A DNA stretch of 37,075 nucleotides. Source: Nocardia otitidiscaviarum NBRC 14405. Its GTDB lineage: Bacteria; Actinomycetota; Actinomycetes; Mycobacteriales; Mycobacteriaceae. Positions 16,557 through 24,406 of the stretch are shown piece by piece. The position numbers were made by a program, and so were the translations under genes. Under the pieces are notes generated by a model that was not told where the DNA came from, searched no databases, and was given only the letters and a program-made list of their open reading frames with translations. The stretch is taken from NCBI RefSeq assembly GCF_000308635.1, contig NZ_BAGD01000135.1:1-37075 (forward strand). The letters run 5' to 3'. Numbering within the stretch: the stretch's first letter is position 1; every line of letters starts with the position of its first letter.

Positions 16557-17756
16557 CTATTTCTCGGCTTTTCGCATCCGGTCGACCACCCCGGCGATGA
16601 ATGCGGCGGCGGCGTCCAGCTCGGACACGTACGCCCAGTAGTCAGGATGCCGACCGGTCAGTCCATCCGTGGCCCGATCGATCCGATCGGATTGGGCATC
16701 GAGTACCGAACCCCATTCGTCGACCAGATCTCGGTGCACGGCCAGCATCTGCGCGTCACGCAGTTTGAACCGGACGGCTTTCACCTTCTGCTGCGGGTCG
16801 GCGCGCACCTCGCGCAGCAGGGTCAGCCGGTCGGTGACGGCGTCGGCCCGCTCCTCGGCGGTAGCGAGATGTGCGCGCGCGGATGTGGTCAGTTCAAGGG
16901 CGTGCTCCGGGTTGTCGTCCGCCAGCGCCTCCCGGGCCCGGGTGAGTTCGGCGTCGGCGGCGTCGATGGCTTGCTGGCTGTCTCGCTCATTGTTCGCCAA
17001 ATCCGCCGAACTCGCAGCGTTGAACTCGCGCAGCAGCGCCGAATAGGCGGAACCGACCCGCTCCAGCCGGTGCCGGGCGGCGGCCAGCCGGGTACTCGCC
17101 GAGGACAGCGCCCGGGTAGCCGAATGTTGTTTGCCGGGAGCATCTTCCAGTGCCCTTGACAGCGCCTTGGTGCACGCCTCCAACGCGGTGGCGGCCTCCC
17201 GCACCACCCCCACCGGGGCACCCGCCACCGCCGCGTCGAGTGTGACGAGCCCCTCATCCACAGCGGTCGCGCTCCGGCGCACGGAGGGGTATCCCGCGTA
17301 CGCGGACTCGTTCGCCGCCTGCCGCGCCCGCTCGGCCGCCGTGCGCACCTGCAACACCAGCTGCGGCACCGCCCCCATCACAGCGACCGCGTGCTCGATC
17401 TGCGCCTGATTGCCGCGGTAGAAGTCATCCACCCCGCGCGCCGCGTCGGTCAGCCGGCGCACCACCGTGTCGATCTCCGGCTGCGGCACCCGGAAGCCCT
17501 CGCGTTCGGCCCGGTCCAGCCGCTCGGTGAGGGCGAGATACGCGGTCGCGGCGTCGTAGCATCGCGCCCGCACCGGCTCCCACCGCGCCTCCAACCCCCG
17601 CTCCGGCTCTAGCTGCGTGGACGCGGTGGCCCCCGCCTCGGCGATGCTCTGCCGATGATCCATGTCCAGGAACGCGGACGTCAGCACCTGCCGGGCCCGC
17701 CCCACCCACTCGTCGTCCCGGGACGACCGGAACCAACCGCGTCTACGCCCTGCCAC
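16557..17756 (-). CDS. Predicted coiled-coil protein leading the Ter biosynthetic operon
   Basis: I do not recognise a named domain in this 399-residue protein. After a basic N-terminus (AGRRRGWFRSSRDDEWVGRA) nearly the whole sequence is predicted helical, rich in Ala, Glu, Arg and heptad-like spacing, with no membrane segment. The N-terminal FRSSRDDEW patch and a C-terminal HPDYWAYVSELDAAAAFIAGVVDRM segment look conserved-type. It is the promoter-proximal gene of the minus-strand operon, 29 nt before the HpcH gene and divergent from terD, so a scaffold or sensor for the Ter module is plausible but unproven. GTG 17756 is preferred because the extension to GTG 17828 encodes only a basic low-complexity leader; neither start has a strong ribosome-binding site. 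Confidence 0.75.
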   Translation of the reverse strand: MAGRRRGWFRSSRDDEWVGRARQVLTSAFLDMDHRQSIAEAGATASTQLEPERGLEARWEPVRARCYDAATAYLALTERLDRAEREGFRVPQPEIDTVVRRLTDAARGVDDFYRGNQAQIEHAVAVMGAVPQLVLQVRTAAERARQAANESAYAGYPSVRRSATAVDEGLVTLDAAVAGAPVGVVREAATALEACTKALSRALEDAPGKQHSATRALSSASTRLAAARHRLERVGSAYSALLREFNAASSADLANNERDSQQAIDAADAELTRAREALADDNPEHALELTTSARAHLATAEERADAVTDRLTLLREVRADPQQKVKAVRFKLRDAQMLAVHRDLVDEWGSVLDAQSDRIDRATDGLTGRHPDYWAYVSELDAAAAFIAGVVDRMRKAEK

Positions 17757-17849
17757 GATCCCGATGGTAGGTGGTGACCGATGTGTCCGGCCCGCGCGTT
17801 TACGAGCTCGGCGAGCCCCGCGATTCACATGTTGGCCTCAGCTTGCTCG

Positions 17850-17878
17850 TTACCAAGCGCTCGGAAAGCTACTAGTGT
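17850..17878 (+). promoter_or_regulatory. Candidate promoter of terD
   Basis: TTACCA (17850-17855) and TAGTGT (17873-17878) are separated by exactly 17 nt, giving a plausible -35/-10 pair in the gap between the coiled-coil gene and terD. The leader to ATG 17959 would be about 70 nt. Confidence 0.35.
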
Positions 17879-17958
17879 CGTAATCGCGGACCCGGCGATT
17901 CGGACATTGCCGGGTTGACCACTAGCTACACAAGACTTTCCAACGGAAGGATTCCCGC

Positions 17959-18534
17959 ATGGGTGTCAGTTTGTCCAAGGGCGGCAATGTTTCGCTGACG
18001 AAGCAGGCGCCGAACCTGACCGCCGTCGCGGTCGGCCTCGGCTGGGATGTGCGGACCACCACCGGGACCGACTTCGACCTGGACGCCAGCGCCATCGGGC
18101 TGAGCACGGAGAAGAAGGCCGTATCGGACGGCCACTTCGTGTTCTTCAACAACCTGAAGTCGCCCGAGGGCACCATCGAGCACGCGGGCGACAACCGCAC
18201 CGGTGAGGGCGAGGGCGACGACGAGGTCATCAACGTCGACCTGGCCAATACGCCGCCCACCGTCGACAGCATCGTCTTCCCGGTCTCCATCTACGAAGCC
18301 GATTCGCGCGGGCAGAGCTTCGGCCAGGTCCGCAACGCCTACATCCGCGTGGTGGACCGGTCCAACGGCACCGAGCTGGCCCGCTACGACCTCTCCGAGG
18401 ACGCCTCCACCGAGACCGCCATGGTCTTCGGTGAGCTGTACCGCAACGGTGCGGAGTGGAAGTTCCGCGCCATCGGTCAGGGCTACGCCTCCGGTCTGTC
18501 GGGCATCGCCCGCGACTTCGGTGTGAACGTCTAA
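17959..18534 (+). CDS. terD: TerD-family calcium-binding stress protein
   Basis: This is a standard-length (191-residue) single TerD domain. The acidic loops that bind calcium are intact: DFDLDAS at 38-44 and GDNRTGEGEGDDE at 77-89. The C-terminal FGELYRNGAEWKFRAIGQGY pattern is typical. TerD proteins associate with the TerC membrane protein in stress and tellurite-resistance responses. GGAAGG lies 9 nt before the ATG, a strong ribosome-binding site. A terminator hairpin follows at 18552-18578, so terD may be largely monocistronic although a TerC-type gene follows on the same strand 102 nt later. Confidence 0.95.
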   Translation: MGVSLSKGGNVSLTKQAPNLTAVAVGLGWDVRTTTGTDFDLDASAIGLSTEKKAVSDGHFVFFNNLKSPEGTIEHAGDNRTGEGEGDDEVINVDLANTPPTVDSIVFPVSIYEADSRGQSFGQVRNAYIRVVDRSNGTELARYDLSEDASTETAMVFGELYRNGAEWKFRAIGQGYASGLSGIARDFGVNV

Positions 18535-18551
18535 CACCCGACTCACCACCG

Positions 18552-18578
18552 AGGGGGCTCGGATCGACCGAGCCCCCT
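18552..18578 (+). terminator. Intrinsic-type terminator after terD
   Basis: An 11-bp GC-rich stem (18552-18562 with 18568-18578) encloses the loop ATCGA and is followed by TC. It separates terD from the downstream DUF475/TerC gene. Confidence 0.7.
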
Positions 18579-18635
18579 TCGGCATACTCGACCCGATATA
18601 CACACGCCGACTCACTTCACGAAAGGCCACAGCCG

Positions 18636-19763
18636 GTGCGAATATTCGGCCTCTCCATCGTCGTCACGATCCTCTCCCTGATCGTGGCGTTCGCGTACGG
18701 CACCCAGGGTGCCATGGGCGGACTGAAGGCGCTGGCACTGTGCGCCATTCTGGGCATCCTCGAGGTGTCGCTGTCCTTCGACAACGCCGTCATCAATGCC
18801 ACCGTCCTGCAACGGATGAGCGAGTTCTGGCAGAAGATCTTCCTTACCATCGGCATCCTGATCGCCGTCTTCGGTATGCGTCTGGTCTTCCCGCTGGCGA
18901 TCGTCTGGATCACCGCGGGTCTCAGCCCGGTGCAGGCGTTCGATCTGGCACTGAATCCGCCCGCCGACGGCGCGCTCACCTTCGCGGACGGCAGCCCCAG
19001 CTACGAGAAGCTGCTGACCGACGCGCATCCGCAGATCGCCTCCTTCGGCGGCGCGTTCCTGCTGATGCTGTTCCTGAACTTCATCCTCGAAGAGCGTGAG
19101 ATCACCTGGCTGAGCTGGCTGGAGCGTCCGCTCGCCCGCCTCGGCAAGCTGGATATGCTCGCAGTGGTGCTGGCCCTGGTCGGCGTGGTGCTGACCGCGG
19201 AGTTCGTCTCCGACGACGCACACCGCTCCACCGTGCTGCTGGGCGGCATCCTCGGCATCGTGACCTACGTGGTGGTGGACGGCCTCGGTTCGCTGTTCCA
19301 CACCGAGGAGATGGTCGAGGAGGCCGAGCACGCCTCCGGCCCGTCCGGGCTGGCCAAGGCCACCGGCAAGGCGGGTTTCTTCCTGTTCCTCTACCTGGAG
19401 GTCCTGGACGCCTCGTTCTCCTTCGACGGTGTCATCGGCGCGTTCGCCATCACCTCGGATCCGATCATCATCGCGCTGGGCCTGGGCCTGATCGGTGCCA
19501 TGTTCGTCCGCTCCATCACCGTGTATCTGGTGCGCAAGGGCACCCTGTCGGAGTACGTGTACCTGGAGCACGGCGCGCACTGGGCCATCGGTGCGCTGGC
19601 ACTGATCCTGCTGATCTCGATCGGTGTGCACGTCAACGAGATCATCACCGGTCTCGTCGGTGTCGCGTTCATCGGCGCGGCCTTCATCACCAGCATTATT
19701 CGCAACCGGCGTGAGGGTGAGCCCGAAACAGTGGGTGACAAGGAAGTCACGCCGGTAGGCTGA
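18636..19763 (+). CDS. DUF475/TerC-family integral membrane protein
   Basis: TerC-family proteins are polytopic membrane proteins linked to metal-ion stress and, in some bacteria, manganese export at the secretion machinery. This 375-residue protein has about nine hydrophobic helices and the family's two inverted signatures: LEVSLSFDN with Phe48-Asp49-Asn50, and LDASFSFDG with Phe263-Asp264-Gly265. Their acidic residues lie in membrane helices and are expected ion ligands. The insert FADGSPSYEKLLTDAHPQIASFGG is typical of the DUF475 branch. The GTG at 18636 is chosen because GAAAGG lies about 9 nt upstream and the protein then starts directly with a helix (MRIFGLSIVV). It sits between terD and the TerA-like gene. 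Confidence 0.92.
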   Translation: MRIFGLSIVVTILSLIVAFAYGTQGAMGGLKALALCAILGILEVSLSFDNAVINATVLQRMSEFWQKIFLTIGILIAVFGMRLVFPLAIVWITAGLSPVQAFDLALNPPADGALTFADGSPSYEKLLTDAHPQIASFGGAFLLMLFLNFILEEREITWLSWLERPLARLGKLDMLAVVLALVGVVLTAEFVSDDAHRSTVLLGGILGIVTYVVVDGLGSLFHTEEMVEEAEHASGPSGLAKATGKAGFFLFLYLEVLDASFSFDGVIGAFAITSDPIIIALGLGLIGAMFVRSITVYLVRKGTLSEYVYLEHGAHWAIGALALILLISIGVHVNEIITGLVGVAFIGAAFITSIIRNRREGEPETVGDKEVTPVG

Positions 19764-19855
19764 GTCTCGCCTATCCATCGACTTCCCGCACCCGCCAAGC
19801 ACATTCGGCGCGGCGGGTGCGGGAAGGTCATGAAATCCCTGAGGGGGGATGCGGT

Positions 19856-20455
19856 GTGAACCGGTCCAAGGTCACGCTATCCAAGGCCACGCCGTCGGTG
19901 AATCTCACCAAGCCCGGCGACAGTCAGGGCGCCATGCGCGTCAATCTCAACTGGTCGCAGGGCCGCAAGCGGGGACTGTTCAAGCGTTCCAGCGCAATCG
20001 ATCTCGACCTCGGCTGCCTCTACGAACTGGCCGACGGCACCAAAGGGGTGGTGCAGGCCATCGGCAACAATTTCGGATCGCTGGACGCCGCCCCGTACAT
20101 CCGGCTCGACAGCGACGACCGCACCGGCGCTGCCACCGGCGGCGAGAACATGCACATCAATCTGGCGCGGCCGGAGGCGTTCCGGCGCATTCTGATCTTC
20201 GCCTTCATCTACGAGGGCGTGCCGAACTGGGCCGCCGCCGACGGGGTGGTCACCCTCTTCCCGACCGACGGCCGCGAGATCGAGGTGCGGCTGGACTCCC
20301 CGGTGGACGGGGCCCGATCCTGTGCGGTGGCCCTGCTGACCAATAGCGGAGGCGGGCTGACCGTGCACCGGGAAGTCAACTACGTCAACGGGAATCAGAG
20401 CGCCGTGGACCGCGCCTACGGGTGGGGAATGGACTGGCAGCCCGCGCGCAAGTAG
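19856..20455 (+). CDS. TerD/TerA-like tellurium-resistance-type protein
   Basis: This 199-residue protein matches the TerA side of the TerD superfamily. It shows SKVTLSK at the start, AIDLDLGCLYELADG at 48-61, VVQAIGNNFGS at 65-75 and LDSDDRTGAATGGE at 84-97; the acidic DSDDRTG loop replaces the GDNxTGEGxGDDE loop of true TerD. That places it near TerA C-terminal domains rather than TerD. The GTG start is supported by GAGGGGGG about 8 nt upstream. It follows the TerC-type gene by 92 nt and is convergent with the second GT87-like gene, 25 nt away. The function is likely Ca2+-dependent stress signalling with TerC/TerD, by analogy. Confidence 0.87.
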   Translation: MNRSKVTLSKATPSVNLTKPGDSQGAMRVNLNWSQGRKRGLFKRSSAIDLDLGCLYELADGTKGVVQAIGNNFGSLDAAPYIRLDSDDRTGAATGGENMHINLARPEAFRRILIFAFIYEGVPNWAAADGVVTLFPTDGREIEVRLDSPVDGARSCAVALLTNSGGGLTVHREVNYVNGNQSAVDRAYGWGMDWQPARK

Positions 20456-20480
20456 CCGTGCCGCACGCCGTGGGAGCGGT

Positions 20481-21875
20481 TCAGTGCGGGACCGGCACCA
20501 GGTCGCGGCGCGGGTCGAGAAACGGTTCGGATGCCGGGCGGCGTCCGCGCGGGGCGGCGCGCAGGAAGGCGAAGAAGAACACCACCAGCAACGCTGCGCG
20601 GCCCCAGACGCCGAACTGCACGATGTTCTCCTCCACCTCGGCGGTGTATCCGGCGCCCAGGGCGTAGAAGTAGCGGAAGACGCCGATGCCGATGGCGGCG
20701 TCGGCCAGCAGGTAGCCCGCGACCGCCGTCCACGGCACCTCGAGCAGGACCAGGAACGGGATCAGCCACAGGGTGTACTGCGGTGAATGCACCTTGTGGA
20801 ACAGCAGGAATCCGCACAGCATGGCCCCGCTCACGCCGATCCACGGATACCGGCCGGTGGTGGCGTGCCGTCGCCAGCCCAGCCACAGGGCCAGCGCGAA
20901 GGAGGCCAGCACCAGTGCGGGCGAGACCAGCGAGACGACGTCCTGGAAGGCGCGTTCGGCCTCCATACCCGGCTCGAACAGCGGCCGCAGCCCCCAGTAC
21001 CAGATGGAATTGGTGGTGATGTCGGCCTGACGCAGCTGCTGGAAGGTGATCGAGGCACGCCAGCCCTCGTAGCCGGCCAGGGCGAAGGGCAGATTCACCG
21101 CCACCACCGTGCCGACGGCCGCCGCCACCACCGCGAACGCACCGCGCACGTCGTACCCGCGCAGGCTCCGCCCGGTGACCATGACGTAGACGGCCAAGGG
21201 CAGTACGAAGATTCCCGGATACAGCTTCAGGCAGAACCCGAGTGCCAGCAGCACCGCCGCCGCGATGCCCCGCGCCCGCACCGAATACCGCGTCGGCACC
21301 GTCATGACGTAGACCGCGGCCACGGCCGCGCAGACCACGGGCAGTTCCCAGTTGTGGAAGGCGTAGAGCACCAGCGGCGGTCCGGCGGACCACAGCAGCG
21401 CGGCCGGACCGGACAGTCGGCCCAGCATCCAGGCGGTCAGCAGGGCGAAGGGGGCCAGCAGCAGCGCGGAGTGCAGCAGGAAGGCCGCGTCGTCCTGCGC
21501 GCCGAGCGCCCCGAGCCACATCAGCAGGCCGCTCAGCACCGGATATTCGACCGCCCCGCCGGTCAGCATGCCGTCGGCGGTGATTCCGCCCGACAGGTAC
21601 GGGAACACGTGCTCGTTGATATCGCGTCCCAACCAGAGGAACTGGATATCGGAGTAGCAGACGTCGGAGTCCTTGAGCGTGTCGAAGACGGTGCTGCGAC
21701 CGTCGGCGGTGAACGGGCCGCCCGCACAGCGCGCCTTGTTCAGATACGCCAGCACCAGGGTGGCCCCGCACACCAGTACCGAGGTCAGCGCGATTCCTAG
21801 CCTGCCCGCGCCCCCGAGACGGCCGACGGCTTCCTGGTCGGCGACCGGCTCGATGGCGGCGGGTCGGTTCGGCAT
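20481..21875 (-). CDS. Polytopic GT87/DUF2029-like membrane protein (second paralogue)
   Basis: This 464-residue membrane protein is a paralogue of the gene at 2388-4094. Both show a Cys-containing first loop ending in CYSD, FPY, EYPVLSG and a late SPQY[ST]LWL[IV]P helix. About ten hydrophobic segments are visible, as expected for polyprenyl-phosphate-sugar transferases of GT-C type; the sugar and acceptor are unknown. I chose ATG 21875 (MPNRPAA), preceded by GGTGGGGG; the in-frame extension to 22070 would run through the rpsF promoter region. It is transcribed away from rpsF. Confidence 0.82.
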   Translation of the reverse strand: MPNRPAAIEPVADQEAVGRLGGAGRLGIALTSVLVCGATLVLAYLNKARCAGGPFTADGRSTVFDTLKDSDVCYSDIQFLWLGRDINEHVFPYLSGGITADGMLTGGAVEYPVLSGLLMWLGALGAQDDAAFLLHSALLLAPFALLTAWMLGRLSGPAALLWSAGPPLVLYAFHNWELPVVCAAVAAVYVMTVPTRYSVRARGIAAAVLLALGFCLKLYPGIFVLPLAVYVMVTGRSLRGYDVRGAFAVVAAAVGTVVAVNLPFALAGYEGWRASITFQQLRQADITTNSIWYWGLRPLFEPGMEAERAFQDVVSLVSPALVLASFALALWLGWRRHATTGRYPWIGVSGAMLCGFLLFHKVHSPQYTLWLIPFLVLLEVPWTAVAGYLLADAAIGIGVFRYFYALGAGYTAEVEENIVQFGVWGRAALLVVFFFAFLRAAPRGRRPASEPFLDPRRDLVPVPH

Positions 21876-22010
21876 GGCCCCCACCCTAGGCCGCGTATCG
21901 TCGACCGGCCGCCTCATCCCACCGGAACTTTCTCCGAAGCCGCCCCCCGCACGGCGCCCGCGCCGGACCCATGTACCCTTGTCGGGTTGCTGACGCAACG
22001 AACCCTCCTG

Positions 22011-22029
22011 CCCACGGACCGTCCGTGGG
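22011..22029 (+). promoter_or_regulatory. Inverted repeat in the rpsF leader
   Basis: A perfect 9-bp inverted repeat (22011-22019 with 22021-22029) with a 1-nt centre lies 15 nt before the AGGAGG of rpsF. In RNA it would be a short hairpin with a small loop containing CCG. S6:S18 autoregulatory leaders carry a hairpin with a conserved CCG, so a role in S6/S18 feedback is possible. A TACCCT -10-like hexamer lies upstream at 21975-21980. Confidence 0.35.
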
Positions 22030-22061
22030 CCGTTCCTAGTCCACAGGAGGTGATGAGGTCC

Positions 22062-22352
22062 GTGCGTCATTATGAAGTGATGGTTATTCTCGATCCGAGC
22101 CTGGACGAGCGCACCGTCGGCCCGAACCTGAACAACATGCTCAATGTTGTGACGGCCGAGGGCGGCAAGGTCGACAACGTCGACATCTGGGGTCGCCGCC
22201 GCCTGGCTTACGAGATCGCGAAGCAGAGCGAAGGTATCTACGCGGTGGTCAACCTGACCGCCAACTCGGACACCGTGAGCGAGCTCGACCGCCAGCTGGG
22301 TCTGAACGAATCGGTGCTGCGCACCAAGGTGCTGCGCCTCGACAAGAAGTAA
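22062..22352 (+). CDS. rpsF: 30S ribosomal protein S6
   Basis: S6 binds S18 in the platform of the small subunit. The 96-residue protein MRHYEVMVILDPSLDERTV...VDIWGRRRLAYEI is clearly S6. The start is GTG 22062, with AGGAGG at 22045-22050; ATG 22053 lies too close to that site and would add three residues not usual in the family. It is the first gene of the S6-SSB-S18-L9 operon. Confidence 0.96.
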   Translation: MRHYEVMVILDPSLDERTVGPNLNNMLNVVTAEGGKVDNVDIWGRRRLAYEIAKQSEGIYAVVNLTANSDTVSELDRQLGLNESVLRTKVLRLDKK

Positions 22353-22454
22353 GTCCAGTCCTCCAGCAAGTGTGCTCGTAACTGTCTGTGCCCGCCTCTA
22401 GGCTGAGCGCAACAGCGAGTGCACTGCGGACTGCACCGGAGAGCAGGAGGAATA

Positions 22455-23012
22455 ATGGCCCAAGGCGACACGGTCATCACCGTCATCGGAAACCTGACGG
22501 CTGACCCCGAACTTCGATTCACGCCCGCGGGCGCGGCCGTCGCGAACTTCACCGTCGCGTCGACGCCCCGCATCTTCGACCGTAATACCAATGAATGGAA
22601 AGACGGCGAAGCGCTTTTCCTGCGCTGCAACATCTGGCGTGAAGCTGCGGAGAATGTCGCCGAGAGTCTGACCCGGGGCTCGCGAGTGATCGTGAGCGGA
22701 CGACTCAAGCAGCGCTCCTACGAAACCCGCGAGGGTGAGAAGCGCACGGTCGTCGAACTCGAGGTCGACGAGGTCGGTCCCTCGCTGCGGTATGCCACCG
22801 CGAAGATCAACAAGACCACCCGTGGCGGTGGCGGTGGGGGCGGCTTCGGCGGCTCCGGCGGTGGCGGCAACTTCAACAACTCCGGTGGTGGCGGTGGTCG
22901 GGGTGGCCAGCAGCAGAACGCTGGCGGCTCCGGCGGCGACGACCCTTGGGGTAGCGCGCCCGCGGCCGGCTCCTTCGGGGGCGGGCATATGGACGATGAA
23001 CCGCCGTTCTAG
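22455..23012 (+). CDS. ssb: Single-stranded DNA-binding protein
   Basis: SSB coats single-stranded DNA in replication and repair. Residues about 1-112 form the OB fold (VITVIGNLTADPELRFTPAG at 7-26, LRCNIWREAAENVAESL, GSRVIVSGRLKQRSYETREG). A Gly-rich flexible linker (about 123-165) leads to the acidic partner-binding tip DDEPPF. At 185 residues it has the usual actinobacterial size. AGGAGG lies 5 nt before the ATG. It sits between rpsF and rpsR, the standard operon order. Confidence 0.97.
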   Translation: MAQGDTVITVIGNLTADPELRFTPAGAAVANFTVASTPRIFDRNTNEWKDGEALFLRCNIWREAAENVAESLTRGSRVIVSGRLKQRSYETREGEKRTVVELEVDEVGPSLRYATAKINKTTRGGGGGGGFGGSGGGGNFNNSGGGGGRGGQQQNAGGSGGDDPWGSAPAAGSFGGGHMDDEPPF

Positions 23013-23063
23013 ACAACGGCATCGGAGCCTCCGAGAGGTGAGGCTCCCGAAATTACGGAGTAG

Positions 23064-23321
23064 ATGACCATGGCCAAAGCACCGGCGCGTGAAAAGGTGC
23101 TGAAGAAGAAGGCTTGCTCCTTCTGCAAGGAGAGCAAGTCCGGCATCGTCAAGATCGATTACAAGGACACGACGATGCTCCGCAAGTACGTCTCCGACCG
23201 CGGCAAGATCCGCGCGCGTCGGGTGACCGGCAACTGCGTGCAGCATCAGCGCGATATCGCTGTCGCCGTCAAGAACTCGCGTGAGGTGGCCCTGCTGCCT
23301 TACGTGTCCACGGCTCGCTGA
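23064..23321 (+). CDS. rpsR: 30S ribosomal protein S18 (cysteine-containing form)
   Basis: S18 pairs with S6. The 85-residue protein shows the core RGKIRARRVTGNCVQHQRDIAVAVKNSREVALLP. Cys18, Cys21, Cys58 and His61 could bind zinc, so this is the 'C+' form; mycobacteria replace it with a cysteine-free paralogue in zinc shortage. ATG 23064 follows GGAGTAG; ATG 23070 is an alternative. Confidence 0.95.
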   Translation: MTMAKAPAREKVLKKKACSFCKESKSGIVKIDYKDTTMLRKYVSDRGKIRARRVTGNCVQHQRDIAVAVKNSREVALLPYVSTAR

Positions 23322-23338
23322 GAAGGGAAGGCACAGCA

Positions 23339-23794
23339 ATGAAGTTGATTCTTACTGCTGATGTGGACAACCTCGGTGCGCCCGGCGACACCGTGGAGGT
23401 CAAGGACGGCTACGGCCGCAACTACCTGTTGCCGCGCGGTCTGGCGATCGTCGCCACCCGTGGTGCCGAGAAGCAGGTCGCGGGCATCCGCCGGGCGCAG
23501 GACGCCCGCAAGGTGCGCGACCTCGACCACGCCAACGAGCTGAAGCAGGCCATCGAGGGCCTGGAGTCGGTCTCCCTGTCGGTCAAGACCGCGGGCACCG
23601 GCAAGTTGTTCGGCTCGGTCACCACCGCCGATGTCGCCGCCGCCATCAAGGCCGCCGGTGGCCCGGTCGTGGACAAGCGCAGCATCGAGCTGCCGAAGGC
23701 GCACATCAAGAACACCGGCAAGCACGGCGTCGTGGTGCACCTGCACCCGTCCGTGGTCGCCAAGTTCGACCTCCAGGTCAACGCCGCGGAGTGA
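23339..23794 (+). CDS. rplI: 50S ribosomal protein L9
   Basis: L9 binds 23S rRNA and helps keep the reading frame. The 151-residue protein has the N-terminal signature GAPGDTVEVKDGYGRNYLLPRGLA, a long connecting helix, and the C-terminal domain beginning near residue 80 (KLFGSVTTADVAAAI). GGGAAGG lies about 8 nt upstream of the ATG. A terminator hairpin follows. Confidence 0.96.
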   Translation: MKLILTADVDNLGAPGDTVEVKDGYGRNYLLPRGLAIVATRGAEKQVAGIRRAQDARKVRDLDHANELKQAIEGLESVSLSVKTAGTGKLFGSVTTADVAAAIKAAGGPVVDKRSIELPKAHIKNTGKHGVVVHLHPSVVAKFDLQVNAAE

Positions 23795-23815
23795 CATCCG
23801 GGGATTGAGCCCGGG

Positions 23816-23852
23816 ATCGGAGGCCATCTTCACCGCGAGGGTGGCCTCCGAT
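23816..23852 (+). terminator. Terminator after rplI
   Basis: An 11-bp stem (23816-23826 with 23842-23852) closes a 15-nt loop and is followed by TCGTTT. It ends the ribosomal-protein/ssb operon. Confidence 0.75.
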
Positions 23853-23914
23853 TCGTTTGCCCGCTGATGGCTTTCGGGTGTTAACGGTGTTCATCGGGTC
23901 GGTGTCCCGTTTGC

Positions 23915-24192
23915 CGATCCACAGCGGTTGTCGCCCTGGGGATTACCGGTCGAAACCAACCCCTCTCGTTGTGTCGCAGGACACATTTCAGGGGGCTGCC
24001 GTTCACCCAACACGCCCGAATGTTCATGTCCAGCGACACGCCGTACCGAATTGATCCACAGTTGCGCACAGTGCGAATTGCACCACTGCCTGCGGATTGA
24101 TCTATTCGGCCCCGGTTTCTCCCCAAGTGATCCACAGGGGGTGCACAACAGCTGGTGAACAATGCCCACGTTATCCCCAGATCTGTGCACAG
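23915..24192 (+). promoter_or_regulatory. Cluster of DnaA-box-like 9-mers upstream of dnaB
   Basis: The 612-nt gap between rplI and dnaB holds no convincing gene; its lower coding periodicity and the terminator at its left support this. Within 280 nt several same-strand 9-mers resemble the DnaA box TTATCCACA: TGATCCACA at 24052-24060 and 24128-24136 (one mismatch each), TTATCCCCA at 24171-24179 (one mismatch) and CGATCCACA at 23915-23923 (two mismatches). TTGCGCACA (24062-24070) and CTGTGCACAG (24183-24192) are looser relatives. They could be DnaA-regulated promoter sites for dnaB or an origin-like element; nothing else in the gap (24193-24406) is recognised. Confidence 0.4.
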
Positions 24193-24406
24193 CTCGGTTT
24201 GTCGGGTGCCCCGGCACTCGCCTACGTTCGCTTCGGTGTCGTGACCGCAGTCCGGTGACGACGTGTTCTCACGTATCCAGCGCTCGGCACCACGAGTTTG
24301 CCGACGCGCACTCGCAACGCCGCGAAGCGTCCCGAAACATGTCGGTGCGCAGGCGTACAACGAGTCATCGAAGGTGGTTGGAGATGAGAGAGGACGGTCG
24401 AGTCTG

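Noticed and set aside
18612..19802. Long minus-strand open frame opposite the TerC-type gene
   Set aside because: Its product is a Gln/Asp/His/Arg-rich low-complexity shadow of the plus-strand gene, with no start signal or family pattern.
24263..24406. N-terminal extension of DnaB
   Set aside because: It lies in the regulatory region, has no ribosome-binding site and is absent from mycobacterial DnaB, which begins at the equivalent of MAVVDD.
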